A DNA stretch of 64,000 bases from Kiloniella litopenaei (lineage in GTDB: Bacteria > Pseudomonadota > Alphaproteobacteria > Kiloniellales > Kiloniellaceae), in assembly GCF_000982415.1 (NCBI RefSeq), contig NZ_LANI01000018.1, positions 62,001 through 126,000 of the forward strand, given 5' to 3'. This document shows, in pieces, positions 17,996 to 26,052 of the stretch. How positions within the stretch are numbered: position 1 is the stretch's first letter; every line of letters starts with the position of its first letter. The notes below the pieces were generated by a model. It had not been told where the DNA came from and did no database searches. It saw nothing but the letters and a program-made list of their open reading frames with translations. The translations under genes were made by a program, and so were the position numbers.

Positions 17996-18930
17996 TGAGT
18001 GATATTTCAAGCGAAGCACCATCATTTATCACGCGCTTCCGTGAAAGTGATCTCTGGTACAATTTCAAGAGATCTCCGGGCGCAATGATTGCCGCCTTCC
18101 TGACTTTTGTAATTGTCTTTGGTGCAATCTTTGCCAACTTTGTGGCCCCGCATAACCCATTTGATCTCTCAACAGTGGATCTCTTTGACGGCTTGCTGCC
18201 GCCAGCATGGGCCGAAGACGGTAAGGCGACTTACCTGTTGGGTACGGATGACCAGGGCAGGGACGTTTTCTCCACAATTCTCTATGGCTCTCGTATTTCT
18301 CTTATCGTAGGTTTTGCCTCTGTTGGTTTGGCTGCTGTTTTGGGAATTACGGTTGGTCTTATCGCCGGATATTCCGGTGGTATGGTTGATTCCTTCCTGA
18401 TGCGTGTTGCTGATGTACAGCTGTCTTTCCCGGCAATTTTGATTGCTCTTTTGATTGACGGCGTTGCCCGGGGTATTATGCCGCGTGACGTTCATGATGA
18501 ACTTGCCGTTTATGTTCTTGTTGTTGCGATTGGCCTGAGTTTCTGGGTGCAGTATGCGCGTACGGTTCGTAGTTCTGTGATGGTTGAGCGGAACAAAGAA
18601 TATGTTCAGGCTGGTCAGGTGATTGGCCTTCCCGACTGGATTATTCTAATCCGTCACATTCTGCCGAACGTGATGGGACCTGTTCTGGTAATTGCGACCA
18701 TTCAATTGGCGCTGGCGATTATTACCGAAGCAACGCTTTCTTTCCTGGGTGTGGGTGTTCCGCCGACGTCGCCGTCTTTGGGAACATTAATACGTATCGG
18801 GAACGACTATCTCTTCTCAGGTGAGTGGTGGATTACCATTTTCCCGGGTGTTGCTTTGGTGGTTCTTGTTCTTTCCGTTAACATTCTGGGTGACTGGCTA
18901 CGTGATGCCCTGAACCCGAAACTGCGCTGA
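17995..18930 (+). CDS. Peptide ABC transporter permease (DppC type), second system
   Basis: A 311-residue partner permease. An N-terminal cytoplasmic stretch is followed by the first membrane segment at about residues 28-50, then VAPHNPFDLS and LLGTDDQGRDVFSTIL (residues about 78-93). An EAA loop with NKEYVQAGQVIGLPDW lies near residue 200. The start overlaps the upstream stop, so the two permeases are made in equal amounts. The ATPase gene begins 14 bases after the stop, with AGGGAGTGATG providing the ribosome site. Confidence 0.9.
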   Translation: MSDISSEAPSFITRFRESDLWYNFKRSPGAMIAAFLTFVIVFGAIFANFVAPHNPFDLSTVDLFDGLLPPAWAEDGKATYLLGTDDQGRDVFSTILYGSRISLIVGFASVGLAAVLGITVGLIAGYSGGMVDSFLMRVADVQLSFPAILIALLIDGVARGIMPRDVHDELAVYVLVVAIGLSFWVQYARTVRSSVMVERNKEYVQAGQVIGLPDWIILIRHILPNVMGPVLVIATIQLALAIITEATLSFLGVGVPPTSPSLGTLIRIGNDYLFSGEWWITIFPGVALVVLVLSVNILGDWLRDALNPKLR

Positions 18931-18944
18931 TAGGGAGTGATGTC

Positions 18945-20675
18945 ATGAGTAAAGAATTACTGGATATCAAAGATCTCGTTGTTGAGTTTCCCTCTCGTCA
19001 TGGTGATGTTACTGCGGCCAAGGACGTTAATCTGACTGTTGCTGCAGGTGAAATCCTGGGTGTAGTTGGTGAATCCGGAGCGGGTAAATCCACGATTGGT
19101 AATGCTGTCGTTGGTCTTTTGGAGCGTCCGGGGCGTGTCGGCGGTGGTGAAGTCTTCCTTGAGGGAGAGCAGATCATTGGCAAGTCCCAAGCGGAATTAC
19201 GCAAGATCCGTGGTAAGCGGGTTGGCATGATCTTTCAGGATCCACTGACTTCGCTGAACCCGCTAGAGACTATTGCCTCTCAGCTAATGGGTACCATTCA
19301 GACCCACCTTGATCTCTCAGACGAAGACGCTCGGGCTCGGGCAATCGATCTGTTGGATCAGGTTGGTATTCCGGACCCCTCTGTGCGGGTTGATCACTAT
19401 CCGCATCAGTTCTCTGGTGGTATGCGCCAACGTGTCGTCATCGCTTTGGCCCTCTGTGCCGAGCCAGATGTTATTCTGGCGGATGAACCAACAACTGCTT
19501 TGGACGTGTCCATTCAGGCCCAGATTCTTGATTTGCTGAAAAAGCTGGTACGGGAAAAAGGCGTTGGCATGATCATCATTACCCATGATATGGGCGTGAT
19601 CGCCGAAGTTGCCGACCGCGTTGCCGTGATGTACCGGGGTGTTGTGGTGGAAACCGGGCCGACAGCCAAAATACTTGGTAACCCGGATCATCCCTATTCC
19701 CGTAGTTTGATTTCAGCTGTGCCGCGTCCAGATGTTCGCTTGCATCGCTTCCCTGTTGTGGAAAGCATTGAATCCGCTGGTGAGTGTAAGGAGCTTGATC
19801 TAAATACGCACTGGTTGGGCAAGGCACGCGATTTTGGTAAAAGTGACGGGCCTCTGCTTGAAGTTAAAAATCTCGACATGGTTTTTAAATCCGGTGGTAT
19901 GTTGGGCGGCGGTAAAAGCGAAGTTCGTGCCGTTGATAACGTCAGTTTTGATATTCGTGATGGCGAGTGCTTTGGGATCGTTGGTGAGTCAGGATCTGGT
20001 AAATCCACCATTGCTCGTCTGGTTACCTCTATCTACAAGGTTGCTGGTGGTTCCATCAACTTTGCAGGAACTGATCTGACCAAGATCAAAAAACGTCGTG
20101 AACTCAATGTGCACCGTCGTCAGATGCAGATGATTTTCCAGGACCCTTTTTCATCGGTGAATTCGCGAATGAAGGTTCGGGATATTATTGCAGAACCTAT
20201 TCGCTTTCATAAGCTGACAAGTTCCGAAGCAGAGACACGCCAGATTGTGGATGATCTTCTCGATCACGTTGGTCTCGGGGCCAAGGCAGCTGTTAAGTTC
20301 CCGCACGAATTCTCTGGCGGTCAGCGTCAGCGTATTTCCATCGCCCGTGCACTGGCAACGCGTCCGCGTTTTCTGATTTGTGACGAGCCGACGTCTGCTC
20401 TGGATGTATCTATTCAGGCTCAGATTCTCAATCTTTTGAAAGATCTTCAGGAAGAACTTGGCCTGACCATGATGTTCATCAGTCACGATCTTCCGGTGAT
20501 CCGTCAGATGTGTGATCGGGTTGGTGTGATGTCCAAAGGCAAGATGGTCGAGATCGCCGATACGGAAGAGCTGTTCAAAGCGCCACAGCATGATTACAGC
20601 AAACATCTGATCAGCCTGATGCCAAGTTATTCCGGCCTTATGGACCGGGATGCGGGCCAAGCCGAGGCAAGTTAA
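18945..20675 (+). CDS. Peptide ABC transporter with two fused ATP-binding domains
   Basis: A 576-residue protein in which the DppD-like and DppF-like ATPases are joined in one chain. The first domain has Walker A GESGAGKST (about 41-49), signature FSGGMRQR and Walker [12 protein letters not shown]. The second has GESGSGKST (about 347-355), FSGGQRQR and ICDEPTSALD. Such fused proteins are common (GsiA/YejF-like). In the first importer of this window the two domains are separate genes, so the two systems are of different origin rather than a recent duplicate. It is the last gene of the operon. Confidence 0.92.
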   Translation: MSKELLDIKDLVVEFPSRHGDVTAAKDVNLTVAAGEILGVVGESGAGKSTIGNAVVGLLERPGRVGGGEVFLEGEQIIGKSQAELRKIRGKRVGMIFQDPLTSLNPLETIASQLMGTIQTHLDLSDEDARARAIDLLDQVGIPDPSVRVDHYPHQFSGGMRQRVVIALALCAEPDVILADEPTTALDVSIQAQILDLLKKLVREKGVGMIIITHDMGVIAEVADRVAVMYRGVVVETGPTAKILGNPDHPYSRSLISAVPRPDVRLHRFPVVESIESAGECKELDLNTHWLGKARDFGKSDGPLLEVKNLDMVFKSGGMLGGGKSEVRAVDNVSFDIRDGECFGIVGESGSGKSTIARLVTSIYKVAGGSINFAGTDLTKIKKRRELNVHRRQMQMIFQDPFSSVNSRMKVRDIIAEPIRFHKLTSSEAETRQIVDDLLDHVGLGAKAAVKFPHEFSGGQRQRISIARALATRPRFLICDEPTSALDVSIQAQILNLLKDLQEELGLTMMFISHDLPVIRQMCDRVGVMSKGKMVEIADTEELFKAPQHDYSKHLISLMPSYSGLMDRDAGQAEAS

Positions 20676-20696
20676 AGCTAATCTAAACTGGATATA

Positions 20697-20735
20697 GAAA
20701 AGGGCTTTGGTTTTTTCCAAAGCCCTTTTTCTTTT
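20697..20735 (+). terminator. Rho-independent terminator of the second peptide importer operon
   Basis: AAAAGGGCTTTGG and CCAAAGCCCTTTT pair over 13 bases with a six-T loop, followed by a T-rich tract. It also faces the convergent DUF533 gene. Confidence 0.9.
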
Positions 20736-20763
20736 CGGGATCAGGTTAAGCTAAAATGATGGT

Positions 20764-21597
20764 CTAAGCGTAAACAGCCTGAGAAACAGATCCGTGGATA
20801 TGGGAAACAAGTTCCGGTTCCAGTTTCAGGCGCGCCGCGAGCATGTTCAGGTACCCTTGTTCCGCGGGATCATCCACTTCGATTGCCATCAGAGACGCCA
20901 CGTAAAGTTCAACGGCCTGTTCCTTGTTTTTCGCCAGAGCAACCAGACTGTCGATATCCAGTGGACGGCGCAGTTGATCCATCAGGAAGGCTTTCTCATC
21001 GTTTGACAGGCCAAGCTCGTCGATCTTGGCAAAGATGGCATCCTGTTCTGCACTATCAATCTGACCATCGGCTTTTGCTGCTGCAATCATGGCAGAAACC
21101 AGTGCGGCACCAAAGCTGTTTGCTGTTTCTGTTTCCGCTTCGACAGCAAAGGCTGAATCCTCGGGAACGGGTGGCACAATAGCCGCCTGTTGCGGTGCCT
21201 GATATGCTGTATATTGTTGTGGGGGCGTAGGCATGCTGTGGCCCTGTGCATGACCTTGTGTATGACCTTGCGTCTGTCCGGGCGTATGTCCGGGCACCTG
21301 TCCTTGGCCCATCCCTTGCTGTGGAGCTGCGTTCTTGTTGCCCTGCCAATCGCTGTAAGCCTTATATGCCAGCCCGGCAACAAGGGCGAGGCCACCGTAC
21401 TGAACGGTTTTCTTTGCCATCTTGCGCCCCTTCTTGGACCCCATCATATAACCGGCGAGGCCACCCGCGACTGCGCCGCTAGCCAGACCACCGGCATTAT
21501 TGGAAAGATAGTCTTTGCCCTTTTGTAAGGCAGATCCACCACCTGTTCCACCAGCTGCGCCAAGTACTTCATTGATTAGTTTCGATGCGTTAAACAT
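20764..21597 (-). CDS. DUF533 (YebE-like) protein with TerB-like domain
   Basis: A 277-residue protein. The N-terminal third has a glycine/alanine-rich segment (ASGAVAGGLAGYMMGSKKG) and a short hydrophobic stretch (VQYGGLALVAGLAYKAYSDW) that may contact the membrane. Residues about 90-130 form a low-complexity linker with GHTxGQ-type and GHAQGH repeats. The C-terminal ~130 residues are an all-helical TerB-like domain (AMIAAAKADGQIDSAEQDAI). The family (DUF533) has no settled role, with links to envelope or stress responses. It stands alone on the minus strand between two terminated units. Confidence 0.8.
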   Translation of the reverse strand: MFNASKLINEVLGAAGGTGGGSALQKGKDYLSNNAGGLASGAVAGGLAGYMMGSKKGRKMAKKTVQYGGLALVAGLAYKAYSDWQGNKNAAPQQGMGQGQVPGHTPGQTQGHTQGHAQGHSMPTPPQQYTAYQAPQQAAIVPPVPEDSAFAVEAETETANSFGAALVSAMIAAAKADGQIDSAEQDAIFAKIDELGLSNDEKAFLMDQLRRPLDIDSLVALAKNKEQAVELYVASLMAIEVDDPAEQGYLNMLAARLKLEPELVSHIHGSVSQAVYA

Positions 21598-21751
21598 GCT
21601 GTCCCATCATAGAAATTAGAGTTTTCGCAAGATCACTTTGTTTGTTCCTATCTCATATGGGGGATCTTTTGCAGGTTTCAATTCCCCATAGATGCTGCGT
21701 CTGGAAAGATTATCGTGATAGATTATATAGGAAAACAGTAGAGCCAGTACT

Positions 21752-22336
21752 TTAGCTATTATGTTTTCTGAGGCTTTTTGCCATTTTGCTCGAATCACCC
21801 CATGTGGATAACCACATCACGGCATTGGTTGCTAGGGCAATTGAACGTGTGAGTACCCGCGCCCATAACGAATTTGTTGTAATATGATCTTCGGCGTGGT
21901 GTAGATGGGAAAGCTCTTCTTGTTGAATATCCTTAATCAAAGAAAAGAGCGCGGGATCTCTATCCTTTAAGAAGAACAGCTGATCTTCTAGATGATGGTG
22001 CACTGTTTTCTCAACAGCTGCGGTACATAACCAAACGCCCTGACGTCCCAAGAGTGCGGTGGCAAAACCCAGAACAAAACCGCCATTGCCCCAAAGTGCC
22101 ATAATACGACAAGGTCGAGAATTGCGTTCGGGCATCGCAGACCTAAAGAGTGCGCAATGATTGATTTCGTGCTCTAGTGTTTCCTCTAAAAACGCTACGA
22201 TTTCCGGATAGAGGAATTTTGAGACCCATATTTGGGCGCGATAGATCCTGATCGCCCCGTATTCCCCTGCGTGGTTGACCTTAACAATGCGAGAGATTGT
22301 AATTTTATCAGCTTGGTTCATGTTTTCGTAGGGCAT
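21752..22336 (-). CDS. coq7: Coq7-type demethoxyubiquinone hydroxylase family protein
   Basis: A diiron hydroxylase of about 194 residues that in the family adds the C6 hydroxyl during ubiquinone synthesis at the membrane. Ligand motifs are present: AGEYGAIRIY, LEHEINH (Glu-x2-His), the central VEKTVHHHLEDQ and the final EELSHLHHAED. Together they give the six carboxylate/histidine ligands of a ferritin-like site. The start is uncertain: ATG at 22336 is given, a TTG at 22372 and an ATG at 22321 are alternatives and none has a strong ribosome site. No other ubiquinone genes are near. Confidence 0.8.
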   Translation of the reverse strand: MPYENMNQADKITISRIVKVNHAGEYGAIRIYRAQIWVSKFLYPEIVAFLEETLEHEINHCALFRSAMPERNSRPCRIMALWGNGGFVLGFATALLGRQGVWLCTAAVEKTVHHHLEDQLFFLKDRDPALFSLIKDIQQEELSHLHHAEDHITTNSLWARVLTRSIALATNAVMWLSTWGDSSKMAKSLRKHNS

Positions 22337-22568
22337 GAATGGGGAATGATTGGGAGAGCAAGTGTTATTCAAACACAGCTTTGGCGCGAAGAAAACACAA
22401 TATTATAATCACTGAGATCATTGGTCGGTTTCATGCCTTATCAAAAAAATAGGTGGATAGTAGTTCCGGAGGTTGCTTTTCAAATAACGCGCAAAGGTTG
22501 ATTAGTCATGAACCTGTTACACTGTTGTGGTATGTTAAGAGTGTCATGGGTGATCGGGGAGAAAAGCG

Positions 22569-23627
22569 ATGGGTGTTCGTGTTGGAAATGTTGAATTTCA
22601 TGCTGGGCCGGAAGGTCTGGGCGCGCCGGATGAGCTGGAAGCGGTGATCGTTGATTTTATCGACGGGGCGCAAAAGCGTCTGGATATCGCGGTGCAGGAA
22701 CTGGAAAACGAAACCATTGCAAATGCTATTATTCGTGCCCGACAACGCAAGGTCCGGGTCAGAATGGTTATCGAACAAAGCTATCTCAAGGCCGCAACAG
22801 CGCGGGTTGATCCCTGGGTAGCGGGTGGCAAACACGAAGCAAACAGACAGGTACACGATGCAATCCTGCGGGCCAAGATTGATGTTAAGGTCGATTATAA
22901 CTCAAAGATTTTTCACCAGAAATTTATTATTCGCGATGGCCTGTCTGTCCTGTCTGGCTCGACAAACTTTACCCCCACAGGCACGCACAACAATCTGAAT
23001 CATGTGATTATCATTCACGACCAGAAGGTTGCGAAAATCTTCAGCCGTGAGTTTGCGGAAATTCAACGCGGACATTTTGGCAAGCGAAACGAGGGCCACG
23101 ATAAAGCGCCGATGGATACGGTGGTATCCGACGTGCCTATCCGGGTCCTCTTTGCGCCGGATCACAGCCCGGAAATGGAGATCATGAAGCAGATGCTCAA
23201 GGCCCGTGAACGCATTGATTTTGCAATCTTTACCTTCTCAAAATCATCGGGGATTGATGATACCATGCTGCGCTTGCTTGACCTCAACATGCCGATACAG
23301 GGTGTCTTTGACGGTGGGCAGGGCAGTCAGGACTGGGCGCCCGTGGATGACCTCAAGGCAAAGGGCGCAGATCTGTTCTTTGTGCATAAAGGCGGACAGC
23401 TCGGCAAGTTGCATCACAAGCTGATGGTGCTGGATAGACAGGTGGTGATCGGCGGCTCCTTTAACTACACGGGTCCTGCGAACCAATTGAATGATGAGAA
23501 TATTATTATCCTGGGTGACCTAGACACCACTTCCCCTGTGCAGCGCGAAGCCCAGAAGAAAATCGCGAGCTTTGCCCTCGCGGAGATTGAGCGCATTATC
23601 CGCGATCACGGGCGTCCCGTTCCCTAG
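22569..23627 (+). CDS. Phospholipase D-fold protein with two HKD motifs
   Basis: A 352-residue protein with two catalytic PLD repeats. The first is HQKFIIRDG with GSTNFT behind it (near residue 116), the second HHKLMVLDR with GGSFNYTG (near 282). The two histidines usually form one active site that cleaves a phosphodiester in lipids or nucleic acid. There is no signal peptide or membrane segment, which fits a cytoplasmic nuclease or cardiolipin-type enzyme without targeting. GGGGAGAA gives a good ribosome site. It is slightly more GC-rich than its neighbours, and stands alone between a divergent Coq7 gene and a bidirectional terminator. The substrate is unknown. Confidence 0.82.
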   Translation: MGVRVGNVEFHAGPEGLGAPDELEAVIVDFIDGAQKRLDIAVQELENETIANAIIRARQRKVRVRMVIEQSYLKAATARVDPWVAGGKHEANRQVHDAILRAKIDVKVDYNSKIFHQKFIIRDGLSVLSGSTNFTPTGTHNNLNHVIIIHDQKVAKIFSREFAEIQRGHFGKRNEGHDKAPMDTVVSDVPIRVLFAPDHSPEMEIMKQMLKARERIDFAIFTFSKSSGIDDTMLRLLDLNMPIQGVFDGGQGSQDWAPVDDLKAKGADLFFVHKGGQLGKLHHKLMVLDRQVVIGGSFNYTGPANQLNDENIIILGDLDTTSPVQREAQKKIASFALAEIERIIRDHGRPVP

Positions 23628-23702
23628 GTCTTGTCGTATAGGTCAGGCGACGCATTCAGTTGCCGTTGCAAGTTACGGCCTTTTGTTTGACGCAAAAGAG
23701 AA

Positions 23703-23725
23703 AAGGGAGCGTGTGCTCCCTTCTT
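23703..23725. terminator. Bidirectional terminator between convergent PLD and cytochrome b561 genes
   Basis: AAGGGAGC-GTGT-GCTCCCTT forms an eight-pair stem. The plus strand continues TTCTT and the minus strand continues with TTCTCTTTT, so it can serve both converging units. Confidence 0.75.
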
Positions 23726-23756
23726 CCTGTGTCCGGCTGTTCCAAGGCTGCTTTAT

Positions 23757-24293
23757 CTAAAACATGCGTTTTAGGGTGCCTTTTTTATCGATAAATTGAT
23801 GTTTAAAAGCTGCTCCGGCGTGCAGCAAGATCACGGCAATCAGGCCATAAGCTATATAGTAATGCAGGCTGATGGCAAGGTCACGGATGGCATCGGTAAT
23901 GGCCATGACCGAGGGAATGTCGAAAAGCCCAAAGAAGGTAAAACTGTTTCCTGATGAAGTGGAAATGGCATAACCAGTCAGGGGCACGACAAACATGGAA
24001 AGCAGCAATACGATATGCACCACTTTTGCCCCGACCTTTTCCATCGGCTTGAGCGATTTTTGAAGTCCGGGCGAGGGGGAGATGACTTTCCAGATCGCAA
24101 AGACTGTGGCCAGTAACAACACACAGACCCCAATGGCCCGGTGTAGTTCTAACCCTTTGTGATACCAGGAATCATAATAGCTAAGCCCGACCATCCACCA
24201 ACCAAGACCGATCAGGCCGATAATGGAAAAGGCTATGAGCGAGTGCAGCAACTTGCTGACCAGCCCATAGCGTTCTGTTGAGTTGCGTATCAT
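23757..24293 (-). CDS. Cytochrome b561 family protein
   Basis: A 178-residue inner-membrane protein with four hydrophobic segments and conserved histidines at the right places for two b-type hemes (LLHSL near residue 17, HRAIG near 52, VVHIVL near 93, SLHYY and LLHAGAA near 145 and 159). In the family it passes electrons between quinone and soluble carriers and can act as a superoxide:quinone oxidoreductase. It follows yceI by 21 bases, the same pairing as yceI-yceJ in enterobacteria, so the two probably work together. Confidence 0.85.
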   Translation of the reverse strand: MIRNSTERYGLVSKLLHSLIAFSIIGLIGLGWWMVGLSYYDSWYHKGLELHRAIGVCVLLLATVFAIWKVISPSPGLQKSLKPMEKVGAKVVHIVLLLSMFVVPLTGYAISTSSGNSFTFFGLFDIPSVMAITDAIRDLAISLHYYIAYGLIAVILLHAGAAFKHQFIDKKGTLKRMF

Positions 24294-24314
24294 AGCTGAT
24301 TAAAGCACTTTTGC

Positions 24315-24896
24315 TTATTTCTCTTTGATGGCTTCAATAAAGAGATCAACCTGTACGTTTTCTGCTGCTGGACCAAGATTGTAGTTCATACCAAAATCAC
24401 TACGTTTGAGGATGTAGCTACCTTCGAAACCAGCGCGATATCCACCCCAGGGATCATTCCCTTCACCGATCTTTTTAACATCAAAAGAAATATTTTTGGT
24501 CACGCCATGAAGTGTCAGATCGCCAGAAAGCGTACCGCCGTTGGCATCACCATTATATCCCGTGCTGACAAAGGTTGCCGTTGGAAACTTTTCAACATCA
24601 AAAAACTCTGCACTACGCAGGTGTTTGTCACGTTCAGGGAGATTGGTATCCAAACTCGCTGTGTCGATCTCTATATTAACCTTTTGGTCAGTGCCATTTT
24701 CTGGATCATAGTCAATCGTTCCGGAAATCTTGTTAAAAGTCCCGGATAGCCAGCTAAAACCCAGGTGATTGGTTTTGAAATTAATAAAAGAGTGCGTCGG
24801 ATCAATTTTGTATTCAGCAGCATTTGCCATTGAAACAGACATGGCCAGCGCGGCAAGGCCAGCAGGAAGAGCTTTAAAAGGCAACTTGAAAGGCAT
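24315..24896 (-). CDS. YceI family periplasmic lipid-binding protein
   Basis: A 193-residue secreted protein with signal peptide residues 1-26 ending ANA, then a YceI domain. The motifs are DPTHSFINFKTNHLGFS at the start, GDLTLHGVTKNISF in the middle and YILKRSDFGMNY near the end. The family forms an extended beta barrel that holds an isoprenoid chain such as a polyprenyl or quinone tail. It is the first gene of a two-gene unit with cytochrome b561, which fits a periplasmic quinone-handling role. Confidence 0.88.
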   Translation of the reverse strand: MPFKLPFKALPAGLAALAMSVSMANAAEYKIDPTHSFINFKTNHLGFSWLSGTFNKISGTIDYDPENGTDQKVNIEIDTASLDTNLPERDKHLRSAEFFDVEKFPTATFVSTGYNGDANGGTLSGDLTLHGVTKNISFDVKKIGEGNDPWGGYRAGFEGSYILKRSDFGMNYNLGPAAENVQVDLFIEAIKEK

Positions 24897-25375
24897 GTAA
24901 TATTCCCCGTGAAAAAGATTCTTTCCAAATTAAGTGGTGAATTGAACCCTATCACCCAATTCACAAATCTGGATGTAACTATTGTGTGAGCAATCTTCAA
25001 GGAGGGGGCAATAACAAGCGAATGTTTTGCCACAATTGATTGTATTTTGTTTGGAGAAAGAAATTCGATCCGGGGCCAGGATAAACAAAAGTTGAAATAA
25101 GTTAATAAAATCAGTGAAAGGGTGTTCCATATTTGATTTCACTATACTTTAATTATTTCAATGGCTTAAAGAATAGGTGTCCCACGAATTAAACCCACAG
25201 GTGCGGCGTGGGGAGAACTACGTTTTGCTCTGGTTTTTCTTGAGGTTGCAATTATATTGTATTTGGGGAAGTTAATACAATCGGGGGTCGATATGGTGGA
25301 TCTATCTCTAGATAATTTGCTACATGCATAAGTATTAGCAATTAATAAAATTCAAATTTCATAGGATATTTTTCA
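24897..25375. other. 479-base AT-rich gap leading into the accessory patch
   Basis: No gene was found here on either strand. The left part should hold the yceI promoter. From about 25143 the base composition drops to the AT-rich level of the next two genes, which marks the likely left edge of transferred DNA. It holds the 8-base GTGTCCCA motif at 25177, repeated at 27195, and the inverted repeat at 25256-25281. Confidence 0.5.
25256..25281. promoter_or_regulatory. Inverted repeat upstream of the DUF4145/AbiC-like pair
   Basis: ATTGTATT-N10-AATACAAT is a perfect eight-base inverted repeat about 95 bases before the DUF4145 gene. Its size and place fit an operator for a dimeric repressor. No regulator gene remains nearby, so the function is inference. 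Confidence 0.35.
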
Positions 25376-26023
25376 GTGACTATAATGAAAGTCGAAAACG
25401 ATTACAGTGGGACATTCTCTTGCCCTTTATGTAAGCAGAAAAGTCGATTTTACGCACACCAGTTGCTATACTCTCGGTCTCACACCTCTTTTTATTCTGT
25501 TGATTGTAATGCTTGCGCCAAACATTCTCTCTGGAAAGAATTTATCCAGCACCATAATGGTACTTTTAAGGTAAAACTTATTGACCCGATTACTTCATCA
25601 GCACCTTCTCCTGCAGAGGATATGCCTGAAGATGTTAGAAAAGATTTCCTAGAAGCAAGCCTAGTATCAATTTACTCATCTAAAGCCGCTGCAGCTTTAT
25701 TAAGGTTATCTCTTCAAAAATTGTGTAAACATCTTGGGCAACCCGGCAAAAATATTAATGAAGACATCAGAGCCTTGGCGAAAGAAGAAGGATTCAGTCA
25801 AAGGTTAGTAAAAGCTGCAGATACAGTCCGAATTATTGGTAATAACGCGGTACATCCAGGGGAAATGAATGACGAAGACATCGATGATGTCTGTCACGGC
25901 TTATTTCAGCTTGTTAATTTAATTGTAAGCACAGCGATAACTGAACCTAAAAAATGGAATGATCTTTACGATAAAGCACCTGAAAGCAAAAGACTTGCAG
26001 CTGAAAAGCAGGATGCATCCTAA
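25376..26023 (+). CDS. DUF4145 protein with N-terminal zinc ribbon
   Basis: A 215-residue protein of unknown function. Residues 16-47 look like a zinc ribbon (CPLC at 16-19, CNAC at 44-47). Residues about 85-190 fit the helical DUF4145 domain, with KAAAALLRLSLQKLCKHLG and the conserved VRIIGNNAVHPG. DUF4145 domains are often found with restriction-modification and other phage-defence genes. The start taken is GTG at 25376 with AGGAT eight bases before it; ATG at 25385 is possible. Codons are AT-rich, unlike the flanking housekeeping genes. The AbiC-like gene starts 29 bases downstream, which suggests one operon. Confidence 0.75.
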   Translation: MTIMKVENDYSGTFSCPLCKQKSRFYAHQLLYSRSHTSFYSVDCNACAKHSLWKEFIQHHNGTFKVKLIDPITSSAPSPAEDMPEDVRKDFLEASLVSIYSSKAAAALLRLSLQKLCKHLGQPGKNINEDIRALAKEEGFSQRLVKAADTVRIIGNNAVHPGEMNDEDIDDVCHGLFQLVNLIVSTAITEPKKWNDLYDKAPESKRLAAEKQDAS

Positions 26024-26052
26024 TACTTTAGTAATTTAAAGAGAATGTGTTG

